Shown in pieces: positions 15,403 to 24,295 of a stretch of 64,000 nucleotides of DNA. Made by a program: the position numbers and the translations under genes. Source of the stretch: Bacillota bacterium (GTDB lineage Bacteria > Bacillota > Clostridia > Lachnospirales > Lachnospiraceae). The notes under the pieces are model-generated. The model searched no databases and was not told the DNA's origin. It saw nothing but the letters and a program-made list of their open reading frames with translations. The first letter of the stretch is position 1. Every line of letters begins with the position of its first letter. Where the stretch lies: assembly GCA_023390555.1 (NCBI GenBank), contig JAEWCQ010000016.1:186001-250000 (forward strand), in the 5' to 3' direction.

Positions 15403-17652
15403 ATGGAAAAAAGAGTAATTGCGGTTGGCGGCATGACATGTGCGGCCTGCTCCGGAAGAGTAGAGAGAGCAATTCAGAAAATGGAAGGTGTGAAGACTGC
15501 AAATGTCAATCTGGCGACAGAGAAAGCGACGGTTGTTTATGATGCGCAGGTTCTGAAACTTTCCGATATTAAACAGATGATTATCAAAACCGGTTATCAG
15601 GTGATTGAGATCGCGAATGCAGAAGAGGCGGATCAGAATAAACTGCGCAAAGAGAAAGAAATTCAGACATTGTGGCATAAATTTATCATTGCAACCGTTT
15701 TTGCGGTGCCGCTTCTGATCATTGCCATGCTTCCGATGATCTCATGGATTCCGCTCAATGTACCGAGTTTCATGAGTATGATGGAATATCCGTTGGTATA
15801 TGCACTGATTGAGGTGCTTCTTACCATTCCGATTCTGATCGCAGGACGGAAATTTTATTCGGTCGGATACAAGGCACTGTTTCAGGGAAGTCCGAACATG
15901 GATTCCCTGATTGCGATCGGAACGACATCTGCCGTTCTGTTCAGCGGGTATAATGTATTTTCCATTACACAGGGAAATTACGGAGCGGTCAATTCACTTT
16001 ATTTTGAGACGGCCGGCGTCATCATTGCATTGATTTTACTTGGAAAATCTCTGGAAGCCAGATCCAAGGGAAAGACGGGAGAGGCCATTAAAAAATTAAT
16101 GGGGCTCGCGCCGAAAACTGCAATCGTAATCCGCGGCGGGAAGGAAATCGAGACAAGGATTGAAGCGGTCCAAATCGGAGATGTCCTGCTGGTAAAACCG
16201 GGAGAGAAGATACCGGTTGACGGAATCGTTGTCGAGGGAAGAACTTCGATTGATGAATCCATGCTGACCGGAGAGAGCATTCCGGTTGAAAAAAATGCCG
16301 GAGACCAGGTATATGCGGCGTCAATCAATAAAAACGGAATGATTCAGTTTCAGGCGACCAAGGTCGGAAATGATACGGCATTGGCACAGATTATCAAGCT
16401 TGTTGAGGAGGCGCAGGGTTCGAAGGCGCCGATTGCACAGATGGCGGATATTGTATCCGGCTATTTCGTGCCGATCGTCTGCGTGATTGCATTGATTGCT
16501 GGGATCAGCTGGTATATCGGAACCGGGAATTTCTCATTTGCACTGAGAATCTTTATCTCCGTATTGGTTATCGCATGCCCGTGTGCGCTCGGACTTGCAA
16601 CTCCGACGGCAATCATGGTCGGAACCGGGAAAGGTGCGGAAAACGGCATTCTGATCAAAGGCGGGGAAGCGTTGGAAACGACGCACAAAATCAATACAAT
16701 TGTCCTGGATAAGACAGGAACGATCACCCAGGGAAAACCGGAGGTGACGGATATTGTGGCAGTATCCTCCGTTGCGGATGAATATCTGCTTCAGCTGACT
16801 GCATCTGCGGAAAAGGGATCGGAACATCCGTTGGGCGAGGCAATCGTTTTGGAAGCACAGAAAAGAGATCTTACCCTGTTTAAGGTGGATGGTTTTGAGG
16901 CAGTTACCGGACGTGGAATTCAGGCGGTGATCAATGAGACAGAGGCGCTGATCGGTAACCGCAAACTGATGGAGGAACGGGATATTCCGATTGAAGAATT
17001 GGAAGAAGCTGCGGATCGTCTTGCAGAAGAGGGAAAAACGCCGATGTATATTGCACTGGACAACCGCATTGCCGGTATCATAGCCGTTGCTGATGTGGTA
17101 AAACCGGGCAGCAAAAATGCAATTGAAAAACTGCATGAAATGGGAATAGAAGTAGCCATGATTACCGGTGATAACAAAAAAACGGCAGCAACCATTGCTA
17201 AACAGGTTGGAATTGACCGGGTACTGGCAGAGGTATTGCCACAGGATAAAGCAGAGGAAGTCAAGAAACTCCAGAAAGAGGGAAAGATGGTTGCCATGGT
17301 CGGAGACGGGATCAATGATGCACCGGCACTGGTACAGTCAGATGTTGGAATCGCGATTGGTTCCGGAACGGATGTGGCTATGGAATCCGCAGATATCGTA
17401 CTGATGCGGAGTGATCTGATGGATGTGCCGACAGCCATTCATCTGAGCAAGCAGACCATTCGAAATATCCGTCAGAATTTATTCTGGGCGTTTGGCTATA
17501 ATACCCTTGGAATACCGGTTGCTGCGGGAATTCTCTATCTGTTCGGAGGACCTCTTTTAAATCCGATCATCGGCGCGGCAGCCATGAGTTTAAGCTCCGT
17601 ATCCGTGCTGACCAATGCACTTCGTTTACGTAAATTCAAACCTTATCAATAG
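15403..17652 (+). CDS. copA: Copper-exporting P1B-type ATPase
   Basis: Pumps Cu(I) out of the cytoplasm. The 749-residue protein has one N-terminal HMA domain with GGMTCAACSGRVE, eight predicted membrane helices and the actuator motif LTGES. The metal-site helix contains CPC in VLVIACPCALGL. Phosphorylation motif DKTGT, nucleotide-domain SEHPLGEA and hinge GDGINDAPAL follow. Start at ATG 15403 after AGGAGG; the earlier TTG at 15388 would contain the RBS. A C-terminal MxxSS-type motif on the last helix (AMSLSSVSVLTNALRL) is typical of CopA. All catalytic residues are intact. Confidence 0.96.
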   Translation: MEKRVIAVGGMTCAACSGRVERAIQKMEGVKTANVNLATEKATVVYDAQVLKLSDIKQMIIKTGYQVIEIANAEEADQNKLRKEKEIQTLWHKFIIATVFAVPLLIIAMLPMISWIPLNVPSFMSMMEYPLVYALIEVLLTIPILIAGRKFYSVGYKALFQGSPNMDSLIAIGTTSAVLFSGYNVFSITQGNYGAVNSLYFETAGVIIALILLGKSLEARSKGKTGEAIKKLMGLAPKTAIVIRGGKEIETRIEAVQIGDVLLVKPGEKIPVDGIVVEGRTSIDESMLTGESIPVEKNAGDQVYAASINKNGMIQFQATKVGNDTALAQIIKLVEEAQGSKAPIAQMADIVSGYFVPIVCVIALIAGISWYIGTGNFSFALRIFISVLVIACPCALGLATPTAIMVGTGKGAENGILIKGGEALETTHKINTIVLDKTGTITQGKPEVTDIVAVSSVADEYLLQLTASAEKGSEHPLGEAIVLEAQKRDLTLFKVDGFEAVTGRGIQAVINETEALIGNRKLMEERDIPIEELEEAADRLAEEGKTPMYIALDNRIAGIIAVADVVKPGSKNAIEKLHEMGIEVAMITGDNKKTAATIAKQVGIDRVLAEVLPQDKAEEVKKLQKEGKMVAMVGDGINDAPALVQSDVGIAIGSGTDVAMESADIVLMRSDLMDVPTAIHLSKQTIRNIRQNLFWAFGYNTLGIPVAAGILYLFGGPLLNPIIGAAAMSLSSVSVLTNALRLRKFKPYQ

Positions 17653-17673
17653 AACCGGAGAGGAGACAAAGAA

Positions 17674-18351
17674 ATGCAGAAATCAGAAAAATGGAAAATA
17701 ACCGGTGCAATTCTATGCGCGGTTCTTATTGTTGCGGTTTTTACAGCAGGATACGATAAATTAGACGTGATAGGAAGCGGATCTGTTACCGCCTTTCAAA
17801 AAATATTGAATACGGTACCGGATCTTGTGACAGAGCAGGAAGATACCTGGACATTGGAGGCACCGGATGGAACAACTGCCTTTCACTGGAGTAAGGATTA
17901 TACAGATACAACATATGATGTGAGTCTGGAAACGGATCTGGAACCATTTGTGAATGCGGGGTTAGACACGAGCCTGCTCCCGGAAGGAATGGTGGACGAA
18001 GATAAGCTGATCATCGGGAAAAATATCGATGATGTAAGTACGGCAGAAGCGGATTCGGCACTTTCGGCATATCAGACATTTGAGCAATCCGGCCGTGAAC
18101 TGCTTGGATTCCACACATCGTTGGGACATTTTGGAATTAATATGGAAAATGCTGCTTTTGAATGGGCACAGGATATAGAAGAAAACGATAAAGATATTGT
18201 ATTTGTAATAGATCCGCAGATTCTCATCGATGCGGGTGTGAATCCGGAAAAGGTTGAGGGCTGGAACTATACGACCGTACAGATGATGAACGGAAAAGGA
18301 AAGGAAATAGAAGTATACAAATTTCTGAAACCATTTGATATTGATTCATAA
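17674..18351 (+). CDS. Hypothetical exported protein of the copper module
   Basis: I do not recognise this 225-residue protein. It has a basic N-terminus and one hydrophobic segment (about 9-25), then a soluble, acidic domain with no Cys apart from one in the signal anchor. Recurrent features are WTLEAPDGTTAFHWSKDY and a His/Met-containing stretch LLGFHTSLGHFGINMENAAF, whose His residues could bind metal. It lies 21 bp after copA with AGGAGAC before it and 59 bp before the regulator gene. Cotranscription and a role in extracytoplasmic copper handling are inferred from position only. Confidence 0.7.
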   Translation: MQKSEKWKITGAILCAVLIVAVFTAGYDKLDVIGSGSVTAFQKILNTVPDLVTEQEDTWTLEAPDGTTAFHWSKDYTDTTYDVSLETDLEPFVNAGLDTSLLPEGMVDEDKLIIGKNIDDVSTAEADSALSAYQTFEQSGRELLGFHTSLGHFGINMENAAFEWAQDIEENDKDIVFVIDPQILIDAGVNPEKVEGWNYTTVQMMNGKGKEIEVYKFLKPFDIDS

Positions 18352-18410
18352 GAAGCAGACGGGTATAATCATGATAGTGAATCGCAGTATGAATGGAGAG
18401 GAAAGACGGA

Positions 18411-19112
18411 ATGCAGCCGACAGTAAAAAATATTTTAGTGGTAGATGATGAACACAAGATTCTCGAAGTGGTGGAATCACTGCTGCGCAGCAAAGGATAC
18501 GAGGTGTTTACGGCGGACAGTGGAACCGAAGCCCTGGAACTTTTTGAGCGGGAAAATATTGCGTTGATCGTATTGGATCTGATGCTTCCGGATATGTCCG
18601 GCGAAGACATCTGCAGGAAGATTCGCAGGAAGTCGAGAGTACCGATCATCATGCTGACTGCGAAAGTGGAAGAAAAAGATCTGCTGCAGGGATTACAGAT
18701 CGGTGCAGATGACTACATGACAAAACCATTTCGTTTGCTGGAATTGCATGCCAGAATCGAAGCAGTTCTCCGCAGGAGCAGTGACGATCTTGTTCCGTTA
18801 TTCAAAAAGAACTCTTTTTGTAACGGAGATCTGCTGGTCGATTTTGAGCAGAATATCATTAAGAAAAAACAACAGCCGGTAAAACTGACGCCGAGTGAGA
18901 TGAATATCCTGTCGGCTCTGATCAAATATCCGGGAAAAGTCTTTACGCGAGAGGAACTGATTGAAATCGCACTTGGAGAAGACTTTATCGGGTATGACAG
19001 AGCCATTGACAGCCATATTAAAAATCTGCGTCAGAAGATAGAGGATGATCCGAAGCAACCGGTATATGTCAGAACCATTCATGGAAAAGGATACAGATTC
19101 GGAGGAGAATAA
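18411..19112 (+). CDS. OmpR-family response regulator
   Basis: The 233-residue protein has a receiver domain: acidic pair in VVDDEHKILE, phospho-acceptor Asp in IVLDLMLPDMSGED, conserved Lys in DDYMTKPFR. A winged-helix DNA-binding domain follows, with SEMNILSALIKYPGKVFTRE and RTIHGKGYRFGGE. Start at ATG 18411, eight bases after GGAGAGGA; the ATG at 18393 overlaps that site. It overlaps the kinase start by one base (TAATG) and follows the copper genes. The pair probably senses copper or envelope stress and acts on the repeat at 13381-13402. Confidence 0.92.
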   Translation: MQPTVKNILVVDDEHKILEVVESLLRSKGYEVFTADSGTEALELFERENIALIVLDLMLPDMSGEDICRKIRRKSRVPIIMLTAKVEEKDLLQGLQIGADDYMTKPFRLLELHARIEAVLRRSSDDLVPLFKKNSFCNGDLLVDFEQNIIKKKQQPVKLTPSEMNILSALIKYPGKVFTREELIEIALGEDFIGYDRAIDSHIKNLRQKIEDDPKQPVYVRTIHGKGYRFGGE

Positions 19113-20506
19113 TGAAGAGAAGCAGAAGTATCAAAACACAGTTATCTCTGACAATTGCATTTGTATCTCTGCTTACCATTTCTTTGATCAGCTTTCTTGC
19201 AAATCAGTTTATCAATGCGGAATTTAAGTCGTATCTTACCGGCCAGCAGAGTCAGAATTCCAAGGAATTCGTGTCTGCTATCAGCCAGGCCTATGTAAAA
19301 ACGTCTCAGAAATGGGATGTCACGTATATTCATAATATCGGTATGTATGCACTTTATGACGGTTATATCATGAAAGTATATGATATGGACGGGGAAAAAA
19401 TATGGGATGCGGAAGAATGTGACATGACGCTTTGCCATCAGATCATGAATGATATTACAACACGCATGAAACAGCAGGTTCCGGATTTGAACGGACAGTT
19501 CGTATCGCAGGATTATGATCTTACGCAGGACGGAACGAAAGTCGGAAAAATCAGTTTGAGTTATTACGGTCCGTATTTTCTAAGTGAAAGCGATTCGCGA
19601 TTTTTATCGTCACTCAATAAGATACTGATCGGCACGGGAATCTTTTCACTCCTTTTTTCCGTTTTTATCGGTTTTCTGTTTGCTCGGAGAATTACAAAAC
19701 CGGTTACCAAAACGATCGCGGTGACAAAACAGATCGCAGAAGGCGATTATGAGATTGCATTTGCCGGAAAAACAAAGACAAGAGAACTCGATGAACTGAT
19801 GGATTCGGTCAATCAGCTCGCATCCGAACTAAAAGAGCAGGAACATCTGCGCAAACAGATGACTGCGGATGTTTCCCATGAGCTGCGTACCCCGCTGACA
19901 TCGGTTGCAACGCATCTGGAAGCGATGATGCTTGGAATCTGGGAACCTACCCAGGATCGTTTAAACAGCTGTCATGAGGAAATTTTAAGGATCACGAATA
20001 TCGTGAAAGATCTGGAAAATCTGGCGAAAGTAGAAAGTGACAATCTGAAATTGTACAGGACAAAGGTCGATCTGAGAGAAATAGCAGAGTCGGTGACCGA
20101 TAATTTTGCGGGTGAATTGCAGGCGAAAAATCAGAGCTGCAGGATTGACGGAGTTCCGGTGATTGTTACAGCGGACAGAGACCGGATGACACAGGTATTG
20201 TTGAATCTGATTTCCAATGCAGTCAAATATACCCCTGAGAATGGAACAATCACGGTGAGCCTGAAGGAAAATGAGACGCAGGCCATCGTTTCGGTGCAGG
20301 ATACCGGAATGGGTATTCCGGAAAATGAGATCGGCTATATTTTTGAGCGGTTTTACCGGACGGAAAAGTCAAGAAATCGAAAGACCGGCGGTGCGGGCAT
20401 CGGACTTGCAATTGCAAAATCAATCGTAGAGGCGCATGGCGGAAAAATCGAAGCGCAAAGCAAAGAGGGCGAGGGAAGTACCTTTACCGTGAAAATCCCA
20501 AAGTAA
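19112..20506 (+). CDS. Sensor histidine kinase
   Basis: A 464-residue membrane kinase. A first helix at about 10-31 and a second at about 173-194 frame an extracytoplasmic sensor of ~140 residues. HAMP linker follows (RRITKPVTKTI). Then the HisKA helix with phospho-His in DVSHELRTPLTS, and an HATPase domain with NLISNAVKYTPENG (N box), DTGMGIP, FERFYR and GGAGIGLAIAKSI. The sensor contains a CDMTLCHQIM segment whose Cys/His/Met residues could bind copper. Translational coupling to the response regulator is evident from the TAATG junction. Confidence 0.93.
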   Translation: MKRSRSIKTQLSLTIAFVSLLTISLISFLANQFINAEFKSYLTGQQSQNSKEFVSAISQAYVKTSQKWDVTYIHNIGMYALYDGYIMKVYDMDGEKIWDAEECDMTLCHQIMNDITTRMKQQVPDLNGQFVSQDYDLTQDGTKVGKISLSYYGPYFLSESDSRFLSSLNKILIGTGIFSLLFSVFIGFLFARRITKPVTKTIAVTKQIAEGDYEIAFAGKTKTRELDELMDSVNQLASELKEQEHLRKQMTADVSHELRTPLTSVATHLEAMMLGIWEPTQDRLNSCHEEILRITNIVKDLENLAKVESDNLKLYRTKVDLREIAESVTDNFAGELQAKNQSCRIDGVPVIVTADRDRMTQVLLNLISNAVKYTPENGTITVSLKENETQAIVSVQDTGMGIPENEIGYIFERFYRTEKSRNRKTGGAGIGLAIAKSIVEAHGGKIEAQSKEGEGSTFTVKIPK

Positions 20507-20617
20507 TCTTGACAAAACAATGAAATCGGGTGAAAATACTAAGTAAACATTTTTAAATAGTATGTAAATGAGAGAAAATCATTACCGGTAGAAGAGATTG
20601 GAGTAAAAAAGAGGATT

Positions 20618-21382
20618 ATGTTGAATCAGTTTTCACGTTCAGAATTGCTTTTGGGAAAAGAAGCTATGGAAAAATTAAGCAATGCAAGAGTTGCGGTATT
20701 CGGAATCGGCGGTGTCGGAGGATATGTCGTGGAGGCACTTGCACGAACCGGTGTCGGAGCATTCGAACTGATCGACGATGATAAAATATGCCTTACGAAC
20801 ATTAACAGGCAGCTGATTGCCACGCGCAGCAGTGTCGGAAAATATAAAGCGGAGGTCATGCGGGAGAGGATTCTGGATATCAACCCGCAGGCACAGGTGA
20901 ATATTCATAAGTGTTTTTACCTGCCGGAAACAGCAGATGCATTTGATTTTGCTCAGTATTCCTATGTGGTCGATGCCGTAGATACGGTTACGGCTAAGAT
21001 CGATATCATACAAAAGGCGCAGAGTGTACGGACACCGGTCATCAGCTGTATGGGTGCCGGGAACAAAAAAGATCCGTCCCAATTCCAGATCGCGGATATT
21101 TACAAGACGAGTGTCTGCCCGCTTGCCAAGGTCATGCGCAGAGAACTCCGGAAACGGGATGTGAAGAAGCTGAAGGTAGTCTATTCCACGGAGAAGCCTA
21201 CCAGGCCGGTTGACGATATGGCAATCAGCTGCCGTACAAACTGTATCTGTCCGCCGGGTACGAAACACAAGTGTACGGACCGGAGAGATATACCGGGAAG
21301 TCTTGCGTTCGTGCCGTCTGTTGCAGGGCTTATGATTGCAGCAGAAGTGGTGAAAGATCTCACAGAGGGTGAAAGGAGCTAA
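20618..21382 (+). CDS. tcdA: tRNA threonylcarbamoyladenosine dehydratase (ThiF/E1-like)
   Basis: Cyclises the t6A37 modification of tRNA to ct6A using ATP. The 254-residue protein carries the E1-type nucleotide loop FGIGGVGGYVVEALARTGVG, DDDKICLTNINRQ and the acidic VVDAVDTVTAK. It also has CMGAGNKKDPSQF and a C-terminal PSVAGLMIAAEVVKDL characteristic of TcdA/CsdL. The CPPGTKHKC Cys region lies at about residues 213-221. It begins at ATG 20618 and ends one base before the next gene. A second, sulfur-carrier E1 in this window (43234-44040) is clearly a different branch. Confidence 0.9.
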   Translation: MLNQFSRSELLLGKEAMEKLSNARVAVFGIGGVGGYVVEALARTGVGAFELIDDDKICLTNINRQLIATRSSVGKYKAEVMRERILDINPQAQVNIHKCFYLPETADAFDFAQYSYVVDAVDTVTAKIDIIQKAQSVRTPVISCMGAGNKKDPSQFQIADIYKTSVCPLAKVMRRELRKRDVKKLKVVYSTEKPTRPVDDMAISCRTNCICPPGTKHKCTDRRDIPGSLAFVPSVAGLMIAAEVVKDLTEGERS

Positions 21383-21383
21383 C

Positions 21384-21929
21384 ATGACAAGAGAAGATGC
21401 GTGGAAATTATTGACTGAATTCAATCAGGATGAATTTCATCTGGAGCATGCCTGCACCGTAGAAGAAACGATGCGCTATTTCGCAAAAAAACTGGGTTAT
21501 GAGGAAGAAGCTGATTTCTGGGGACTCGTGGGACTTTTGCACGACCTTGATTTTGAACGCTACCCGGAGCAGCACTGTATCAAACAGCAGGAAATCATGC
21601 GGGAACGGGGCGTGGAAGAGCAGATCATTCATGCAACGGCAAGCCACGGATATGCGCTTACGGTTGACATAAAACCAGAACACGAGATGGAAAAGGTTCT
21701 GTATGCGGTTGACGAACTGACAGGGCTGATCGGAGCCGTTGTGCTGATGCGTCCGTCAAAAAGTGTGCAGGATCTGGAATTAAAATCAGTGAAGAAGAAA
21801 TACAAGAGTAAAAATTTTGCGGCCGGCTGTTCCAGAGAAGTCATCGAGCGCGGTGCAGATATGCTGGGCTGGTCTTTGGACGAACTGATCCAGAACACAA
21901 TAGATGCATTGAAAACATTTCAAAAATAA
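21384..21929 (+). CDS. HD-domain hydrolase
   Basis: A 181-residue protein with an HD metal-binding core: His in FHLEHACTVEE, HD in VGLLHDLDFERYP, later His in ATASHGYALTVD and an acidic residue in AVDELTGLIGAV. It resembles small bacterial HD phosphohydrolases often found downstream of housekeeping genes; substrate unknown. Start is ATG 21384 after AAAGGAGCTA, which lies inside the end of tcdA. The GTG at 21369 includes the RBS and is rejected. Translational coupling with tcdA is likely because the genes are one base apart. Confidence 0.85.
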   Translation: MTREDAWKLLTEFNQDEFHLEHACTVEETMRYFAKKLGYEEEADFWGLVGLLHDLDFERYPEQHCIKQQEIMRERGVEEQIIHATASHGYALTVDIKPEHEMEKVLYAVDELTGLIGAVVLMRPSKSVQDLELKSVKKKYKSKNFAAGCSREVIERGADMLGWSLDELIQNTIDALKTFQK

Positions 21930-21970
21930 ATGCCGGATACGGTACGTTATTCATAGTAAAGGACTGACAG

Positions 21971-22786
21971 GTGGAGAAAGAAGAAAAACTGCGTATTTTA
22001 AAAGAATACTTGGCAGAAAAGGAGAATATGGTAGTTGCGTTTTCAGGTGGAGTGGATTCGACCTTTTTGCTGAAGGTTGCCCATGAAATTCTTGGGAATC
22101 ATGTACTTGCGGTGACAGCCGCATCCTGTTCTTTTCCGGAACGGGAATTAAAAGAAGCATCGGAGTTCTGCAAACAAGAGGGAATCGGACATATCGTATG
22201 TGAATCGGAAGAGCTGCAGATTGAGGGATTTTCACACAATCCGGTCAACCGCTGTTATCTGTGTAAGCAGGAACTGTTTACAAAAATCTGGGATATAGCG
22301 AAAGAACGAGGGATTCCATATGTTGCGGAGGCATCCAATCTGGATGATAACGGAGATTACCGTCCCGGTCTGCAGGCAGTGAAAGAGCTCGCTGTGCTGA
22401 GTCCGCTTCGTTATGCCGAAATGGATAAGGCGACGATTCGGGAGCTCTCTCACGAAATGGGGTTGAGAACCTGGAACAAACAGTCTTTTGCATGCCTGTC
22501 TTCCAGATTTGTCTACGGTGAGGAGATTACGGAAGAGAAGCTACATATGGTAGATCAGGCGGAGCAGTTCCTGTTAGATCATGGGTTCCATCAGGTACGA
22601 GTGAGGATTCACGGAAAAATTGCACGGATTGAGATTGCGCGCGAAGAATTTGAAAGAATGTTCCGCGACCAGTTTTCCGATCAGGTGCAGACGGCGTTTC
22701 AGGCGATGGGATTTTCCTATGTGACACTTGATCTGGGCGGATATCGTACCGGAAGTATGAATGATGAGATATTAAAGAATCACTGA
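21971..22786 (+). CDS. larE: LarE-type ATP-dependent sulfur transferase
   Basis: LarE-family enzymes adenylate and thiolate a pyridine carboxylate to build the nickel-pincer cofactor of lactate racemase. The 271-residue protein has the PP-loop SGGVDSTFLL near residue 26. It has a Cys trio: NRCYLCKQELF and SFACLSSRF, i.e. CxxC plus one Cys at the usual catalytic position. That trio marks the branch reported to carry a [4Fe-4S] cluster and use it catalytically rather than sacrificing a Cys. GTG 21971 follows AAAGGA by seven bases. No larA, larB or larC is in the window, so the cofactor target is uncertain; it adjoins the sulfur island. Confidence 0.88.
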   Translation: MEKEEKLRILKEYLAEKENMVVAFSGGVDSTFLLKVAHEILGNHVLAVTAASCSFPERELKEASEFCKQEGIGHIVCESEELQIEGFSHNPVNRCYLCKQELFTKIWDIAKERGIPYVAEASNLDDNGDYRPGLQAVKELAVLSPLRYAEMDKATIRELSHEMGLRTWNKQSFACLSSRFVYGEEITEEKLHMVDQAEQFLLDHGFHQVRVRIHGKIARIEIAREEFERMFRDQFSDQVQTAFQAMGFSYVTLDLGGYRTGSMNDEILKNH

Positions 22787-22824
22787 ACGAAAACGGTATG
22801 GAAGTTTGACAGGAGGAAAAAACG

Positions 22825-23898
22825 GTGTCGATTAAGAAAATTGCGGAAAAAGTGGGCGTTTCGGCTGCAACGGTATCCAGAGTTTTGAATAATCCGAACT
22901 ACAAGTGCATATCGCCGGATTTACGGGATAAAATATGGAAGTCTGCCAGAGAGCTCAATTATGTGCCGAATGAGGCTGCGCGCAATCTGAAACTCGGCGT
23001 ATCAACGGCGGGCCAGAAGACCTATTATGTCAATGTACTTATGACGCGAATGGGAACTTCTGAGGCCGATCCGTTTTTCAGCGAACTGCTCCGGATTATC
23101 GAGAGTGAGATACACAAACAGTTCTGCATCCTTTCGAAAGTATGGTATATGCCGATTTTTTCCAATGACAAGAAGTGCAAGATGGAAAACATGGACCATA
23201 TCATCGAGGAGATGTATCAGGAATCAGATCAGAAAAATGATGGACTGATTATCATAGGAAAATGTAACAAAGAAGCTTTAAAAAAACTGAATCAGAAATA
23301 TAAAAGCGTCGTATCGGTCAATCGAAATTCGACAAATTATGAAGTGGATGAAGTGCTTTGTGACGGCTGTAAAGTGGCGACTATGGCGGTCGAATATCTG
23401 ATTCGGCTCGGTCATAAGAATATCGGCTACGTGGGCGATTGTCACAATGAAACCAGATACAAGGGATTTCAGAAAACGCTGTTGAAACATGATATTGATC
23501 TGGATGCCAATTATGTCATAGAAGCAGAGCAGACAGAGGCTGCCGGATTTGAAGTGATGGAAAAGCTGCTTCAGAAGGATGACTGTCCGACAGGTATTTA
23601 CTGTGCAAATGATATCATTGCAATCGGAATGTTAAAATGTCTCAACAAATATAAGAACCGGTATTATATGCCGTCGATTATTGCAAGTGATGACATCGAA
23701 GAGGCACAGTATACGAAACCAATGCTGACAACTGTCCGGCTGCCAAAAGAAGAAATGGGGAAATTTGCCTTATATCTTCTGCTTGACCGGATGAACGGCG
23801 GTCATAAGGGAATTGTGCGGACCGAGCTCGAAGGAAAGCTGATTGTCCGCGGCAGCTGCGTTTCTGTGGAAGACAGTATGATCGATTATTATATTTAA
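22825..23898 (+). CDS. LacI-family transcriptional regulator
   Basis: The 357-residue protein has the LacI headpiece SIKKIAEKVGVSAATVSRVLNNP at 2-24 (recognition and hinge helices) and NYVPNEAARNLK, then a periplasmic-binding-like ligand domain. Blocks include GLIIIGKCNKEA, VAVEYLIRLGHKNIGYVGD and YCANDIIAIGM. GTG 22825 has AGGAGG upstream. It is followed by a terminator and then by a leader with three palindromes of LacI type before a sulfonate-like transporter operon. Two further copies flank the sulfatase genes. I infer that it controls organosulfur uptake and desulfation; its effector may be a sugar or sulfur compound and cannot be read. Confidence 0.92.
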   Translation: MSIKKIAEKVGVSAATVSRVLNNPNYKCISPDLRDKIWKSARELNYVPNEAARNLKLGVSTAGQKTYYVNVLMTRMGTSEADPFFSELLRIIESEIHKQFCILSKVWYMPIFSNDKKCKMENMDHIIEEMYQESDQKNDGLIIIGKCNKEALKKLNQKYKSVVSVNRNSTNYEVDEVLCDGCKVATMAVEYLIRLGHKNIGYVGDCHNETRYKGFQKTLLKHDIDLDANYVIEAEQTEAAGFEVMEKLLQKDDCPTGIYCANDIIAIGMLKCLNKYKNRYYMPSIIASDDIEEAQYTKPMLTTVRLPKEEMGKFALYLLLDRMNGGHKGIVRTELEGKLIVRGSCVSVEDSMIDYYI

Positions 23899-23916
23899 GA
23901 ATCATTGCAATTTATG

Positions 23917-23955
23917 AAAAAGCAAAGACATGGAAAGATGTCTTTGCTTTTTTTA
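23917..23955 (+). terminator. Terminator of the LacI-family gene
   Basis: Fourteen-bp stem AAAAAGCAAAGACA/TGTCTTTGCTTTTT with an eight-base loop and a T tract, 19 bp after the stop codon. It separates the regulator from the transporter operon. Confidence 0.85.
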
Positions 23956-24018
23956 TTCGCTCGGATAGACCTTGTCACGTTAAAATGCGGGCGAAGCATA
24001 CAGTTTCTCCTTCGATTT

Positions 24019-24032
24019 TGAAAACGTTTGCA
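24019..24032. promoter_or_regulatory. LacI-type operator 1 (transporter leader)
   Basis: TGAAAACGTTTGCA, a 14-bp near-palindrome centred on CG. The 460-bp stretch 23957-24417 has no large gene; it holds operators 1-3, a -10-like TATATAG near 24230 and a small leader ORF. Confidence 0.6.
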
Positions 24033-24105
24033 TCTATAGATGCAAGAATATCATAAAAGAGCTGTGGCGGAAATAGAAAAGCCCGATAAAATAAGGGGAA
24101 GATTC

Positions 24106-24119
24106 TGCAAACGTTTTCA
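24106..24119. promoter_or_regulatory. LacI-type operator 2 (transporter leader)
   Basis: TGCAAACGTTTTCA, the exact reverse complement of operators 1 and 5. It lies 87 bp downstream of operator 1, close to eight helical turns, which would suit looping. Confidence 0.6.
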
Positions 24120-24209
24120 CAAAAACCCGCATTTGGAGTCGGATTCCACCTGAAATGAAGGTAAAAACCTGCAAAAAGAGGGGGAAAAAGAAGAAAACAA
24201 GCCTATGCG

Positions 24210-24223
24210 AGTAAACGTTTTCA
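24210..24223. promoter_or_regulatory. LacI-type operator 3, next to the -10 region
   Basis: AGTAAACGTTTTCA overlaps the expected -35 region of a TATATAG -10 at about 24230-24236. This places a repressor directly on the promoter of the downstream operon. It lies 104 bp after operator 2. Confidence 0.55.
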
Positions 24224-24295
24224 CAATCTTATATAGATGGAACGGCATTTTTGTTTTATAAATAAGAAAACAACTTACAGGAAGGGGCTGATCAT

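Noticed and set aside
24019..24119. Reading the TGAAAACGTTTGCA sites purely as CcpA cre boxes
   Set aside because: They do fit the cre consensus, but clustering in just the two organosulfur leaders beside a LacI-family gene favours the local regulator. CcpA binding remains possible in addition.
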